Origin: Hespellia sp.
Lineage (GTDB): Bacteria > Bacillota > Clostridia > Lachnospirales > Lachnospiraceae
DNA: 64,000 nt
Reading direction: 5' to 3'
Assembly (NCBI GenBank): GCA_028694105.1
Contig: JAQUUC010000006.1
Coordinates: 1-64,000 of the forward strand
Positions within the stretch are counted from its first letter, which is position 1; the number at the start of each line of letters is the position of its first letter. This document shows positions 54,792 through 63,250 of this stretch, piece by piece. The translations under genes and the position numbers were made by a program. The notes under the pieces are model-generated. The model saw only the letters and a list, made by a program, of their open reading frames with translations. It did not search any database and was not told the origin of the DNA.

Positions 54792-57302
54792 TTATGATAA
54801 GATTATTGTACCATTCTCAACGAGCTCAATGAACTTCTTTGCAAGCTCTGGATCGAACTGCCGGCCGGACTGCGCCCGCAATTCTCCCACTGCATATTCC
54901 ATGGTATATGACTTCTTGTAAGAACGCTTAGACACCATCGCATCAAAGGAATCGGCGATGCAGAGCATCCGTGCCGCCAAGGGAATGTCATCCCCCTTGA
55001 TACCGCGTGGATATCCCTTTCCGTCGTATCGTTCATGGTGACCGATGACCGCCGGAATTACATAATTTAATGATGGCAGGTTCCGGATGATGCCGATGGA
55101 CTGCTCTACATGTCCCTTCATGATTTCATACTCTTCATTCGTAAGCTTACCGGACTTATTTAAAATATGTTCCGGAATACCGATTTTACCAATGTCATGC
55201 AGCAGTCCCGCCTCACGCACAATTTCCACAAAATCCGTGTTCATGCCGATGCCCTTTGCGAGCTCTGTAGCGTAATAGGCCACATTTTTCGAGTGATTGA
55301 AGGTATAATGATCCTTCGTGTCAATCGCCGCCATCAGTGCGTAAATGGTAGACGCATATTCGGAATAGACCTCTTTCTTGTCAATATCGTCCTGCATCTG
55401 TATTCCATTCTGAACCGTGCCACATTCATACACGACAATGTTGTTCTTTCCGTGACGCTTTGCGTGATAGACCGCCATATCGGCATTTTCCATAATTTCC
55501 TTCATCGAACCTGCCGAGTACGGAATCGCACAGATTCCGCCACTGACCGTCAGGATTTTCATCACATAATCCTTATCTCTTCTGTGCATCCGCGCAATCT
55601 GCCCGGCGATGTCGGACGCAAGGTTTTTGGCCGCGAGCACGTCAAATCGCGGAAGGATGATTGCAAATTCTTTTCCACTGTATCTGGCAACATATCCATT
55701 TTCGCCGACACAGTTTTTCACAATCTCTGCTACCTGACAAAGCGCATAATCACCCTCACTCATTCCATAGAGCTGGTTGTACAGCTTGAAGTCATCAATG
55801 TTAAGAATCACCAGTGCGAGGGAGGTTTTGGAACACCGCTCAATCTCCGTTTCCAGCTTCTCGTAGAAGTATTTGCGGTTGAGCAGTCCGGTCAGTTCAT
55901 CTGTCCGGGCCTCCAGATACGCCTTTTCGTACAGTCTGGAATTCTTGATTGCAATGGAAGCAATACTGTTGATTGAATCCAACAGCAGCAGATCGTCGTA
56001 TGCATAAGACTTTCCACGCGGCTTCTGCGACAGCAGAATGATACCCACCAGCTCTTCCTCCGAGATCAAAGGGGCAATGCATTCGATTTCCAGACGCTGA
56101 AACTGTTCCTTTTCGCTCTCCCACATAGAACGATAGTACACACTTCTTCGAAATTCATTCATCAGCACACATTTGTCATTCTGAATCAGCCATTTGATTG
56201 CCGGATTTTTCATTCCCAGCTCAATTTCCCTACTGTCCAGCGGACTGGTGCTGTGCGCAATGACGAACTTCTTCTTCTGCTTATCCGGCACGCAGATATA
56301 GACTTTCTTGACCTCAATCATCTTGTGAATGATATCTAAAATGTGATCCATGATTTCATCCACATGCAGACTCTTCGAAATCTGCAGACTGAATTCCTTC
56401 AGATTCTCCGCCTGCTTCGCCTCATCCTTCGCAAATAGCATATCAATAAATTTGCGGATTACGAACGACAGCAGGAGCGTGACTACGGTGAATGAAAATG
56501 CAATAATCAAAACATCGTACTCCCCCCATCGTCCCAATTTCCCCGTAATAAAATGTTCAATTGGTGAGATTACATTTGCAAAAAGCATAACGGATACGAC
56601 CACTGACACTCCATAGATGACGCCTCTTGAAACCAGCAGGGTCAGCTTGAACAGATGCTTTTTATAGAGTGCGTAAAACATGCAGCCTGCGTTAATGATT
56701 CCCGATACAATATCAATTGGAAATCCTTTAAATATCGGAAGCAGAGTTCCCACATGGCCCAGAAACAGCACAAGGATTCCGATAAAAATCGGTGTAAACT
56801 GTTTTGCCGATACGACATCCTTTTTCGCGTTGATCATCAACAGCTTCATCATATCCAGAATCGTCACTCCTGCACATAGAATCAGAATCGCGATTGGCCA
56901 GGAAATATGATAGACAAACCTCTCATTTCCACCGGAAAGCGCGATCACCTGCGGTGCCGGAATGTAGATATCCGTCATCAGATTCAAAAAGAAGTTGAAC
57001 AGTCCGAGTACAAGCCAGATTCGCTTCCGTTTTTGTTCCTCACTTCCGACAAATTCACGTACAAAATTATAGAATGCAAACGGCAGCATAATCAGTCCAA
57101 AAATCGACACCTCGAACCAGAATGTAAGCCCCGGCCACATCTGTGAACGCATCATAAGGGAGCCGCCGGTCCAGAGTAAGAACACACTCAGCACTACCAG
57201 AAATGATTTGATGATTTTTGTCTTCTTTGCCGCTGTAAATGCAAGAAAGAGGAATAAATAACCACTCAGCGCGATGACTGAAATATAAGCAAAACTATCC
57301 AT
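54792..57302 (-). CDS. 7TM-GAF-(degenerate GGDEF)-HD-GYP signalling protein
   Basis: The start at 57302 follows GGAGG at 10 bp, giving 836 residues. The N-terminus has about seven to nine membrane spans of the 7TM sensor type (to about 300), then a GAF domain (LHVDEIMDHILDIIHKMIEV), then a GGDEF domain whose signature is YSGKEF instead of GGDEF/GGEEF, so cyclase activity is unlikely. The C-terminal HD-GYP domain is intact (LLHDIGKIGIPEHIL, GHHERYDGKGYPRG). Likely a c-di-GMP phosphodiesterase or cyclic-dinucleotide sensor at the membrane. It overlaps the end of the GH3 gene by 8 bp, so translation is coupled. Confidence 0.87.
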   Translation of the reverse strand: MDSFAYISVIALSGYLFLFLAFTAAKKTKIIKSFLVVLSVFLLWTGGSLMMRSQMWPGLTFWFEVSIFGLIMLPFAFYNFVREFVGSEEQKRKRIWLVLGLFNFFLNLMTDIYIPAPQVIALSGGNERFVYHISWPIAILILCAGVTILDMMKLLMINAKKDVVSAKQFTPIFIGILVLFLGHVGTLLPIFKGFPIDIVSGIINAGCMFYALYKKHLFKLTLLVSRGVIYGVSVVVSVMLFANVISPIEHFITGKLGRWGEYDVLIIAFSFTVVTLLLSFVIRKFIDMLFAKDEAKQAENLKEFSLQISKSLHVDEIMDHILDIIHKMIEVKKVYICVPDKQKKKFVIAHSTSPLDSREIELGMKNPAIKWLIQNDKCVLMNEFRRSVYYRSMWESEKEQFQRLEIECIAPLISEEELVGIILLSQKPRGKSYAYDDLLLLDSINSIASIAIKNSRLYEKAYLEARTDELTGLLNRKYFYEKLETEIERCSKTSLALVILNIDDFKLYNQLYGMSEGDYALCQVAEIVKNCVGENGYVARYSGKEFAIILPRFDVLAAKNLASDIAGQIARMHRRDKDYVMKILTVSGGICAIPYSAGSMKEIMENADMAVYHAKRHGKNNIVVYECGTVQNGIQMQDDIDKKEVYSEYASTIYALMAAIDTKDHYTFNHSKNVAYYATELAKGIGMNTDFVEIVREAGLLHDIGKIGIPEHILNKSGKLTNEEYEIMKGHVEQSIGIIRNLPSLNYVIPAVIGHHERYDGKGYPRGIKGDDIPLAARMLCIADSFDAMVSKRSYKKSYTMEYAVGELRAQSGRQFDPELAKKFIELVENGTIILS

Positions 57303-58914
57303 GGCGATACGCCCTCCTCTCTCTGTCATCCTGCTTTTCCTGAGATTTCAAAAGCATCTGCAGGTCATGGCTTTTCGGATTGACACTTCGAATCGCTCCG
57401 TATCTGTTGTGGTACCGCTCAAATGTGCCGATGCGCAGAATCGTAATCTCCAAAGGCTCCATCCCGAGAATCCGCTTTAAATCCTTGTAATCACTGTCGA
57501 GATATTTGAAATAAATGCTCAAATGCTCCCGGAGTACTTCGATGGTCACCGCATTTGACATAAAACTTTCCGGCTCCATCTCCACATACATATGAAGAAA
57601 CGGCTTATTCTTCTCATTGAACTCTTTTCTGGCCGTCCATTCTTTTACCATCAGTCCGGATAACTGAAGGGTCCGCTCAACGGACTTCGCTGTAATTCTG
57701 GTAAATCCCGCCACATCTATTATGTCCGGAATGCGGTCGATGTACTCAAACCGCGGAAGCTTTGTCTGATCCTTCGGGTTCTCAAGCCCGATACACTGAT
57801 AGACATCTCCGACGCGGTATCTTGCAAATGCACCGCCCTTTAACACAGTGATGACCAGCTCATACTTTTCCCCTGCAGTCACCTCGTCAAACAGACAAGT
57901 CATCGGCTGCTCCCTGTCCATCTCATTTTCCGGGATGAATTCGTAGAAGCAGGCGTCCGGAAACAGATACAGTCCGTCTCTGGACCAGATTTCTGTTCCG
58001 ATGCAGGTCGGTTCCGTTCCGGCAAATATCTCCATCGGGCGAATGCCCCACAATTCTTCCAGTTCGTCCTTATAGCACCGGTTATCCGTACCGGCACACA
58101 TAAAACCTTTTAATTTGAACATATCGCCGGGGCTCAGCAATCTGCCCTTCGCCGCAGCATTCTTCTTTCCCTTCATCAGGCGGATCCACATCCGCAGCAT
58201 TCCGATCGGATCCGAGCTTTTTTCCGTCCGCTTCTTACTTGTATTCATTGAGGAAAGGCTCTGGCTTACATAATAAGTCACACTTCCGACACCGAAAAAG
58301 TAATCGATTCCCTTTTTCATTCCCAGCTTGAAGCCTTTTTTATTCCGTTCACTAAAAGACATGGCCTCTGCTTCCTTCACCGGTGGCAGAAACTCCATGT
58401 TGATTTCCTCATTTAACAGTACAGGAAACAGGCCTGTCGCATATGGAAGCGGTGCCAGGCCGTACAGAATCGTCTCTTTCGGTTTTACATCAAAATCCCC
58501 TCTCCCGCTGCTGGTAGACAGCATGAGACACCCTATCATATTATCCTGATAGGTCTCCAGCATACTCTTCGTGTATGGTGCAACCTTGATTGGTCTGGCT
58601 CCGCCCTCCCAGGTTGTCTGAATCCAGAGTACCGGATCTGCCGGCAGAAAGTGCTTCTCCTTTGACAACAAAATCTCCGCATAATCCTCGTAGGTAGTAA
58701 GCGGAACCATCCGGCGAAACTCGTCCACATTTTGCGGCTTCTTCCCTTTTAAAATCGTCTGTCCGAGCCTGCTTGCCCCCCACAACTGCATCTGCTCTTC
58801 CATCAGCCGGTACTGAATCTCCATGAACTCCTTCGTCGTAAGATCCAAAAAACCACAGTGCTCCTGCCACATTTCCTCTTTCGTATACTCTTTTAGCTTA
58901 TCCTCAAACCGCAT
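57295..58914 (-). CDS. GH3 auxin-responsive promoter-family adenylating enzyme
   Basis: 539 residues. It matches the GH3 family of acyl-acid-amido synthetases: N-terminal helix RLGQTILKGKKPQNVDEFRR with MVPLTTYEDY, the phosphate-binding loop TTWEGGARPIKVAPYT, the FAGTEPTCIG motif, and the RYRVGDVYQC segment near the hinge. In plants these enzymes adenylate and conjugate hormones such as auxin or jasmonate to amino acids; bacterial members are poorly studied. It overlaps the upstream methyltransferase-like gene by 11 bp and the downstream HD-GYP gene by 8 bp. No signal peptide. Substrate unknown. Confidence 0.85.
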   Translation of the reverse strand: MRFEDKLKEYTKEEMWQEHCGFLDLTTKEFMEIQYRLMEEQMQLWGASRLGQTILKGKKPQNVDEFRRMVPLTTYEDYAEILLSKEKHFLPADPVLWIQTTWEGGARPIKVAPYTKSMLETYQDNMIGCLMLSTSSGRGDFDVKPKETILYGLAPLPYATGLFPVLLNEEINMEFLPPVKEAEAMSFSERNKKGFKLGMKKGIDYFFGVGSVTYYVSQSLSSMNTSKKRTEKSSDPIGMLRMWIRLMKGKKNAAAKGRLLSPGDMFKLKGFMCAGTDNRCYKDELEELWGIRPMEIFAGTEPTCIGTEIWSRDGLYLFPDACFYEFIPENEMDREQPMTCLFDEVTAGEKYELVITVLKGGAFARYRVGDVYQCIGLENPKDQTKLPRFEYIDRIPDIIDVAGFTRITAKSVERTLQLSGLMVKEWTARKEFNEKNKPFLHMYVEMEPESFMSNAVTIEVLREHLSIYFKYLDSDYKDLKRILGMEPLEITILRIGTFERYHNRYGAIRSVNPKSHDLQMLLKSQEKQDDRERRAYRHG

Positions 58915-59488
58915 CCTTCTCTCCCCTTTTCTTCCACGTCGTAACCCCCTTCAAAATGCTGTCTCTATTCGGAATTAAAAATGGTGTCTCCTTCTGATAC
59001 GCTTCGTAATTCGAAAACGTTCTCAGAAATGTGTACCGGTCCTGAAAAATCACGTAGACCAGATTCCACACACTCATCATGATTCCAACGGAAAGCAGTG
59101 CCCCCTCCTGCAATGCAATGCCGCCAAAAAGATAGCATAAGAAAAACCATATCACACCCGGATGTCTGCAAAATGCATACATACCTGTATCACACACGTT
59201 CCTTTCGCACGTTTCCTCCACGTAAGTATCCGAAAAAGGAAGTGCAAAAAAGAGAGTGTAAATCAACAATCCAAGACACACACATGCTAAAATCATTGAT
59301 ATTACACCCTTTATATCCATGACAAAGCCATCTCCAATATCCTGCCGCACTGCAAGCACGGTGCCTGCAAGCACGCTAAAGCAGCCTGTTGGAAACAGGG
59401 TCTTCATCCATCTTTTATTCCATTTAACAGAATTCAAATCATACAGCAGAAATAGTAGAAATCCCGTGCTTCCCAATAACCATTTCAT
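58904..59488 (-). CDS. Isoprenylcysteine carboxyl-methyltransferase-like membrane protein
   Basis: 194 residues after AAAGGAG. Four or five membrane spans, then the ICMT-like signature GMYAFCRHPGVIWFFL (Arg-His-Pro) and YEAYQKETPFLIP at the end, which form the SAM and substrate site in ICMT, PEMT and NnrU-like methyltransferases. It is the first gene of the GH3 operon. It would methylate a lipid-like or carboxylated compound in the membrane (inference). The reaction is not proven by sequence. Confidence 0.72.
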   Translation of the reverse strand: MKWLLGSTGFLLFLLYDLNSVKWNKRWMKTLFPTGCFSVLAGTVLAVRQDIGDGFVMDIKGVISMILACVCLGLLIYTLFFALPFSDTYVEETCERNVCDTGMYAFCRHPGVIWFFLCYLFGGIALQEGALLSVGIMMSVWNLVYVIFQDRYTFLRTFSNYEAYQKETPFLIPNRDSILKGVTTWKKRGEKDAV

Positions 59489-59607
59489 ATTGCCGCTCCT
59501 TTAGATGTTCTCTCGATTATTGTCGTTCTCTGTAAATAAACCATCACACTTTTCAGTTTATCACACGCTTCTTACTCTTGCAATAAAAGGAACTAAAAAA
59601 ATAAAGT

Positions 59608-59636
59608 TTGACACTTTTGGATATGTGTGTTATAGT
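59608..59636 (+). promoter_or_regulatory. Promoter of csp
   Basis: TTGACA (59608-59613) and TATAGT (59631-59636), 17 bp apart. Start point near 59643, giving a leader of about 125 nt. Confidence 0.85.
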
Positions 59637-59665
59637 TTAGAAGTATTTTGAATGAGATTTGGATT

Positions 59666-59734
59666 CACATATTTTTGTAAGTCATTAATTCATCATCTAA
59701 TGCTTTACAAAAATGTGTGATTTTTTTATTTTAT
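59666..59734 (+). promoter_or_regulatory. Structured leader of csp with terminator-like hairpin
   Basis: CACATATTTTTGTAAG (59666-59681) can pair with CTTTACAAAAATGTG (59703-59717) around a 21-nt loop, followed directly by a T-rich run (59720-59734). It resembles a weak, AU-rich attenuator, and may respond to temperature. Confidence 0.55.
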
Positions 59735-59767
59735 TAGAAATATAATAAAAAATAGGAGGTATCTTTC

Positions 59768-59971
59768 ATGAATAAAGGTACAGTAAAATGGTTTAACGCA
59801 CAAAAAGGATTTGGATTTATCACAAACGACAACGGCGGAGAAGATGTATTCGTACATTTCTCAGGAATCGCTGCTGATGGCTTCAAGTCATTAGAAGAGA
59901 ACCAGGAAGTAACATTTGAGATTACTGAAGGTAATCGTGGTCCTCAGGCTGTTAACGTTTGTTTAGCATAA
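59768..59971 (+). CDS. Cold-shock protein, CspA family
   Basis: 67 residues with the two RNA-binding motifs KGFGFIT and VFVHF on a five-strand barrel. AGGAGG ribosome site. It binds single-stranded RNA/DNA and acts as an RNA chaperone. It has its own promoter, a long 5' leader and a strong terminator. Confidence 0.96.
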   Translation: MNKGTVKWFNAQKGFGFITNDNGGEDVFVHFSGIAADGFKSLEENQEVTFEITEGNRGPQAVNVCLA

Positions 59972-59986
59972 TCTGACTAACACTGG

Positions 59987-60016
59987 AAAAACCTGCCGTT
60001 TGGCAGGTTTTTTTTA
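59987..60016. terminator. Bidirectional terminator between csp and the NSS symporter gene
   Basis: AACCTGCC (59990-59997) and GGCAGGTT (60002-60009) form a perfect stem with a 4-nt loop, A run before and T8 after, so it ends both convergent genes. Confidence 0.92.
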
Positions 60017-60021
60017 TATTG

Positions 60022-61497
60022 TCAAAAGTTTTTCTTGTCTTTTCCATAAGCAAACCAGATAATTACACCAATAAACCCACAGGCCACACACATCCACGGA
60101 ATCAACACCGTGAGTCCCTGCGGTGCAAACAAATCATAATATCCCTTGAAATAGATCGCAATAACCGCAATCGGAAGCACATATTCCATATATCCGCGGA
60201 TTTTTGTCGGAAATCCGATTCCCGTTCCTTCGTTCGCCTCTGTGACAAAATTATGCCAGCCCCAGCCATTTTTATGTGTACAGAACATCAGGTAGACGAG
60301 CGAGCCGAGCGGAAGCAGGTTGCTTGACACCAGAAAATCCTCCAGATCCATGATTCCGGTTCCTTCGCCCAGCGGCGAAAATCCTGACCAGACACTGAAA
60401 CCCAAAATACAAGGCATCGATAGCACCATGATCAGCACCATGTTGAACAATACCGCTTTTCTCCGCTCCCATCCCCAAAGGTCGATGGCAAAGGAGATGA
60501 TATTTTCAAATACGGCAATAATCGTTGATAACGCTGCAAATGAGAGGAATAAGAAGAACAGGCCTCCCCAGATTCTTCCGCCAGCCATCTGATGAAATAC
60601 ATTTGGCAGTGTAATGAAAATAAGTGATGGACCAGCCCCCGGCTCTACATCAAACGCAAAGCATGCCGGAATGACAATCAGACCTGCCATCAGCGCTACA
60701 AAGGTATCTAAAATCGTAATACTGAAAGCCTCTCCGGTCAGAGAACGGTCCTTGCCCAGATAACTGCCGAAGATTGCCATAGATCCGATACCAATACTCA
60801 GTGTAAAAAATGCCTGCGACATCGCACCAAAAATGACGTTTCCGATTCCGATATCCACCATTTCCCTAAAATCCGGAATGAGATAAAACTTCACGCCTTC
60901 CTCCGCACCCGGGAGACGGACCGAATTCACTGCAAGGATGACAATCAGCACCAGCAGACAGCACATCATCACTTTTGTGATACGCTCGACACCCTTTTGT
61001 ACCCCCAGCGAGCATACGCCAAATGAGAGCACCACTGCAATCATCATCCAGAGCGTCAGGGTCGACGGAGATGCCAGCATCAGATTAAACTTCTCCGCCA
61101 CAATCTCCGATGTGATGGCTGCTCCGGAAAACTCACCCATAAACGTGCGATAACAGTAGTACAGCATCCAGCCGCCAACCATCGTGTAGAACATCATCAG
61201 GCAATAATTTCCGATCATTCCAAAGTAGCCAAAATCATGCCATTTTGTGCCCTTCGGCTCGAGTTCGCGAAACGATGTTGCCACGCTCTTCTGGCTTGCT
61301 CTTCCAACGGAAAATTCGCATATCATAATCGGGAGCCCCATCACAATTAAGAACAGCAGGTAAATCAGAATAAATGCTGCTCCCCCGTATTTTCCTGCCA
61401 TATAAGGAAATTTCCATACATTTCCAAGACCTACCGCGCATCCGGCAGACACCAGTATGAATCCCAGTCTTGAACCAAATTTTTCTCTGTTCTGCAT
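60022..61497 (-). CDS. Neurotransmitter:sodium symporter (LeuT/SNF) family transporter
   Basis: The start at 61497 follows AGAGG, giving 491 residues. GFILVSAGCAVGLGNVWKFP followed by YMAGKYGGAAF is the unwound TM1 sodium/substrate site of the family; about eleven to twelve spans follow. It imports amino acids or amines with sodium. It lies 19 bp after the GH2 gene, an unusual neighbour for a sugar enzyme. Confidence 0.9.
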   Translation of the reverse strand: MQNREKFGSRLGFILVSAGCAVGLGNVWKFPYMAGKYGGAAFILIYLLFLIVMGLPIMICEFSVGRASQKSVATSFRELEPKGTKWHDFGYFGMIGNYCLMMFYTMVGGWMLYYCYRTFMGEFSGAAITSEIVAEKFNLMLASPSTLTLWMMIAVVLSFGVCSLGVQKGVERITKVMMCCLLVLIVILAVNSVRLPGAEEGVKFYLIPDFREMVDIGIGNVIFGAMSQAFFTLSIGIGSMAIFGSYLGKDRSLTGEAFSITILDTFVALMAGLIVIPACFAFDVEPGAGPSLIFITLPNVFHQMAGGRIWGGLFFLFLSFAALSTIIAVFENIISFAIDLWGWERRKAVLFNMVLIMVLSMPCILGFSVWSGFSPLGEGTGIMDLEDFLVSSNLLPLGSLVYLMFCTHKNGWGWHNFVTEANEGTGIGFPTKIRGYMEYVLPIAVIAIYFKGYYDLFAPQGLTVLIPWMCVACGFIGVIIWFAYGKDKKNF

Positions 61498-61516
61498 CAC
61501 AAACCTCTTTCTCAGC

Positions 61517-63247
61517 TCATTGTATTTTCTGAACCTCACGGTCATACGTAAAGATTCCGTTGATTTCTTCCTCTATATCGGACACCTGCGTGTACACAGT
61601 TGCACACAGTCCCCGCGAAATCGCAGCCTCCACTTCATTCTGTCTCGCCTGATAAGTCGCATTTAAGCTCTCAATTGTCTTCTCGGTTCCATAGCCATAC
61701 GTCTTCTCACATGCCATATGTCCCGCAACCGCATGTGTGTATCCGCCAAACTCCGAAAGTACCGTCGCACGCTCTGTTTCTGCCTTCATCTCAAATTTGA
61801 AAAAATAATTATGAAGGCTCTGCATATCACCGCCGCCCTGATCGAACCATCCGCTTGCCTGATCGATCCAGCGCGTCTTGTCCGCTTTTCTCACAATTTC
61901 TGTCATTTCTTTCGTCTGGAACTGACCCCAGCCTTCATTAAAAATCACCCATGCTGCAATGCAGGGATGGGAATAGAGCTGGCGGATTGTCTCCTTCATC
62001 TCGACCACAAATTCCAGACGGCCGGACTTTTCCTCCCGGGAGAGCAGCTTCGTGTAAGAGTCTTTCACTTTTATTTTATTTTTTGACAGCAGCGTGGCCA
62101 TATAAGTCACATACCAGTGCTTATACTGATCTCCACCATTTACCATATCCTGCCACACAATCATGCCCAGTCGGTCACAGTGATAATACCACCGGTCGCA
62201 TTCTAGCTTCGCATGCTTGCGCATCATGTTAAATCCCAGCTCTTTCATTTTCTGAATATCAAAAATCAATGCTTCATCGCTCGGCGCAGTATACAGACCG
62301 TCCGGCCAGTATCCCTGATCCAACACCCCTTTTTGGAAATACGGCTTATGATTCAGACACAGTCTCGGAATCTGGTTCTCATCCTTTTCCAGTGTAAATA
62401 TACGCATGGCAAAATAACTTTCTATCTGGTCTTCCCCCATCGTAATCCTCATATGGTACAGATAAGGCTCCTCCGGTGTCCATGCCTTCCGTTCCGGAAT
62501 CCGGGCCAGAAACTTCTGATTACTCCGTCCATCCACCGATGCAATGATTTCCTTCTCCGCATATGCCTCGCCAATGACCGGTTCGTAGATGTCCACCGTA
62601 AGAGGAAGATCCTCGGTTGCCGTAAGCTCCAGCTCAATCAGATTCCGGTCAAACTGCGGTGTACACAAAATCTGTTCGAGGTGGCTTTCGGGCACAATTT
62701 CCAGCCACACCGTCTGCCAGATTCCACTCTGTGCCGTATAGAACATGCCGCCGCTGTCCAGCCGCTGTTTGCCTCTTGCATGATAGGAGGTCTCACTCAG
62801 ATCCTTCACAAGCACACGGATTTCGTTGTCACCGCTCACAACCGCTCTTGTGATATCCATCTCAAACGACAGATAACCGCCGGTATGTCTGCCCATCGAT
62901 TTCCCGTTTATAAACACCTGACACGCCTGATCCACAGCTCCAAAATGAAGAATCACACTCTGGCCTTCCATGTTCTGAGGCAGCTGAAAACTTCTCTGAT
63001 ACCATAAGAATTCTTCCGGTTTGAGCTGTCTTTTTACCCCGGATAACAGTGCTTCCGGAGAAAAAGGTACCGTGATCTTCCCCTGATAAGCCTCCGGAGT
63101 TTTCGCCGAATCTGCAAAAAGATAATTCCACGAACCATTTAAGTTCATGAAATTATCTCTCGCCATCAAAGGTCTTGGGTATTCCGGCAAAACCGCTTCT
63201 CTATTCAGCTCTCTTCCCCATCTTGTATATAGTTCGTTCATACGCAC
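61517..63247 (-). CDS. Glycoside hydrolase family 2 enzyme, short form
   Basis: 576 residues: sugar-binding jelly-roll (FLWYQRSFQLPQNM, HTGGYLSFEMDIT), Ig-like domain, then TIM barrel with acid/base in WVIFNEGWGQF and nucleophile in VLSEFGGYTH. It lacks the extra C-terminal domains of the large beta-galactosidase earlier in the window. No signal peptide. It lies 3 bp after the GH13 gene, so the two enzymes are co-translated. Specificity (galactosidase, glucuronidase or other) is not certain. Confidence 0.88.
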   Translation of the reverse strand: MRMNELYTRWGRELNREAVLPEYPRPLMARDNFMNLNGSWNYLFADSAKTPEAYQGKITVPFSPEALLSGVKRQLKPEEFLWYQRSFQLPQNMEGQSVILHFGAVDQACQVFINGKSMGRHTGGYLSFEMDITRAVVSGDNEIRVLVKDLSETSYHARGKQRLDSGGMFYTAQSGIWQTVWLEIVPESHLEQILCTPQFDRNLIELELTATEDLPLTVDIYEPVIGEAYAEKEIIASVDGRSNQKFLARIPERKAWTPEEPYLYHMRITMGEDQIESYFAMRIFTLEKDENQIPRLCLNHKPYFQKGVLDQGYWPDGLYTAPSDEALIFDIQKMKELGFNMMRKHAKLECDRWYYHCDRLGMIVWQDMVNGGDQYKHWYVTYMATLLSKNKIKVKDSYTKLLSREEKSGRLEFVVEMKETIRQLYSHPCIAAWVIFNEGWGQFQTKEMTEIVRKADKTRWIDQASGWFDQGGGDMQSLHNYFFKFEMKAETERATVLSEFGGYTHAVAGHMACEKTYGYGTEKTIESLNATYQARQNEVEAAISRGLCATVYTQVSDIEEEINGIFTYDREVQKIQ

Positions 63248-63250
63248 CTC

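Noticed and set aside
55167-55976. 269-residue plus-strand open frame
   Set aside because: Antisense to the HD-GYP gene, composition unlike a protein, no ribosome site.
62213-63007. 264-residue plus-strand open frame
   Set aside because: Antisense to the GH2 gene, whose catalytic motifs are intact on the other strand.
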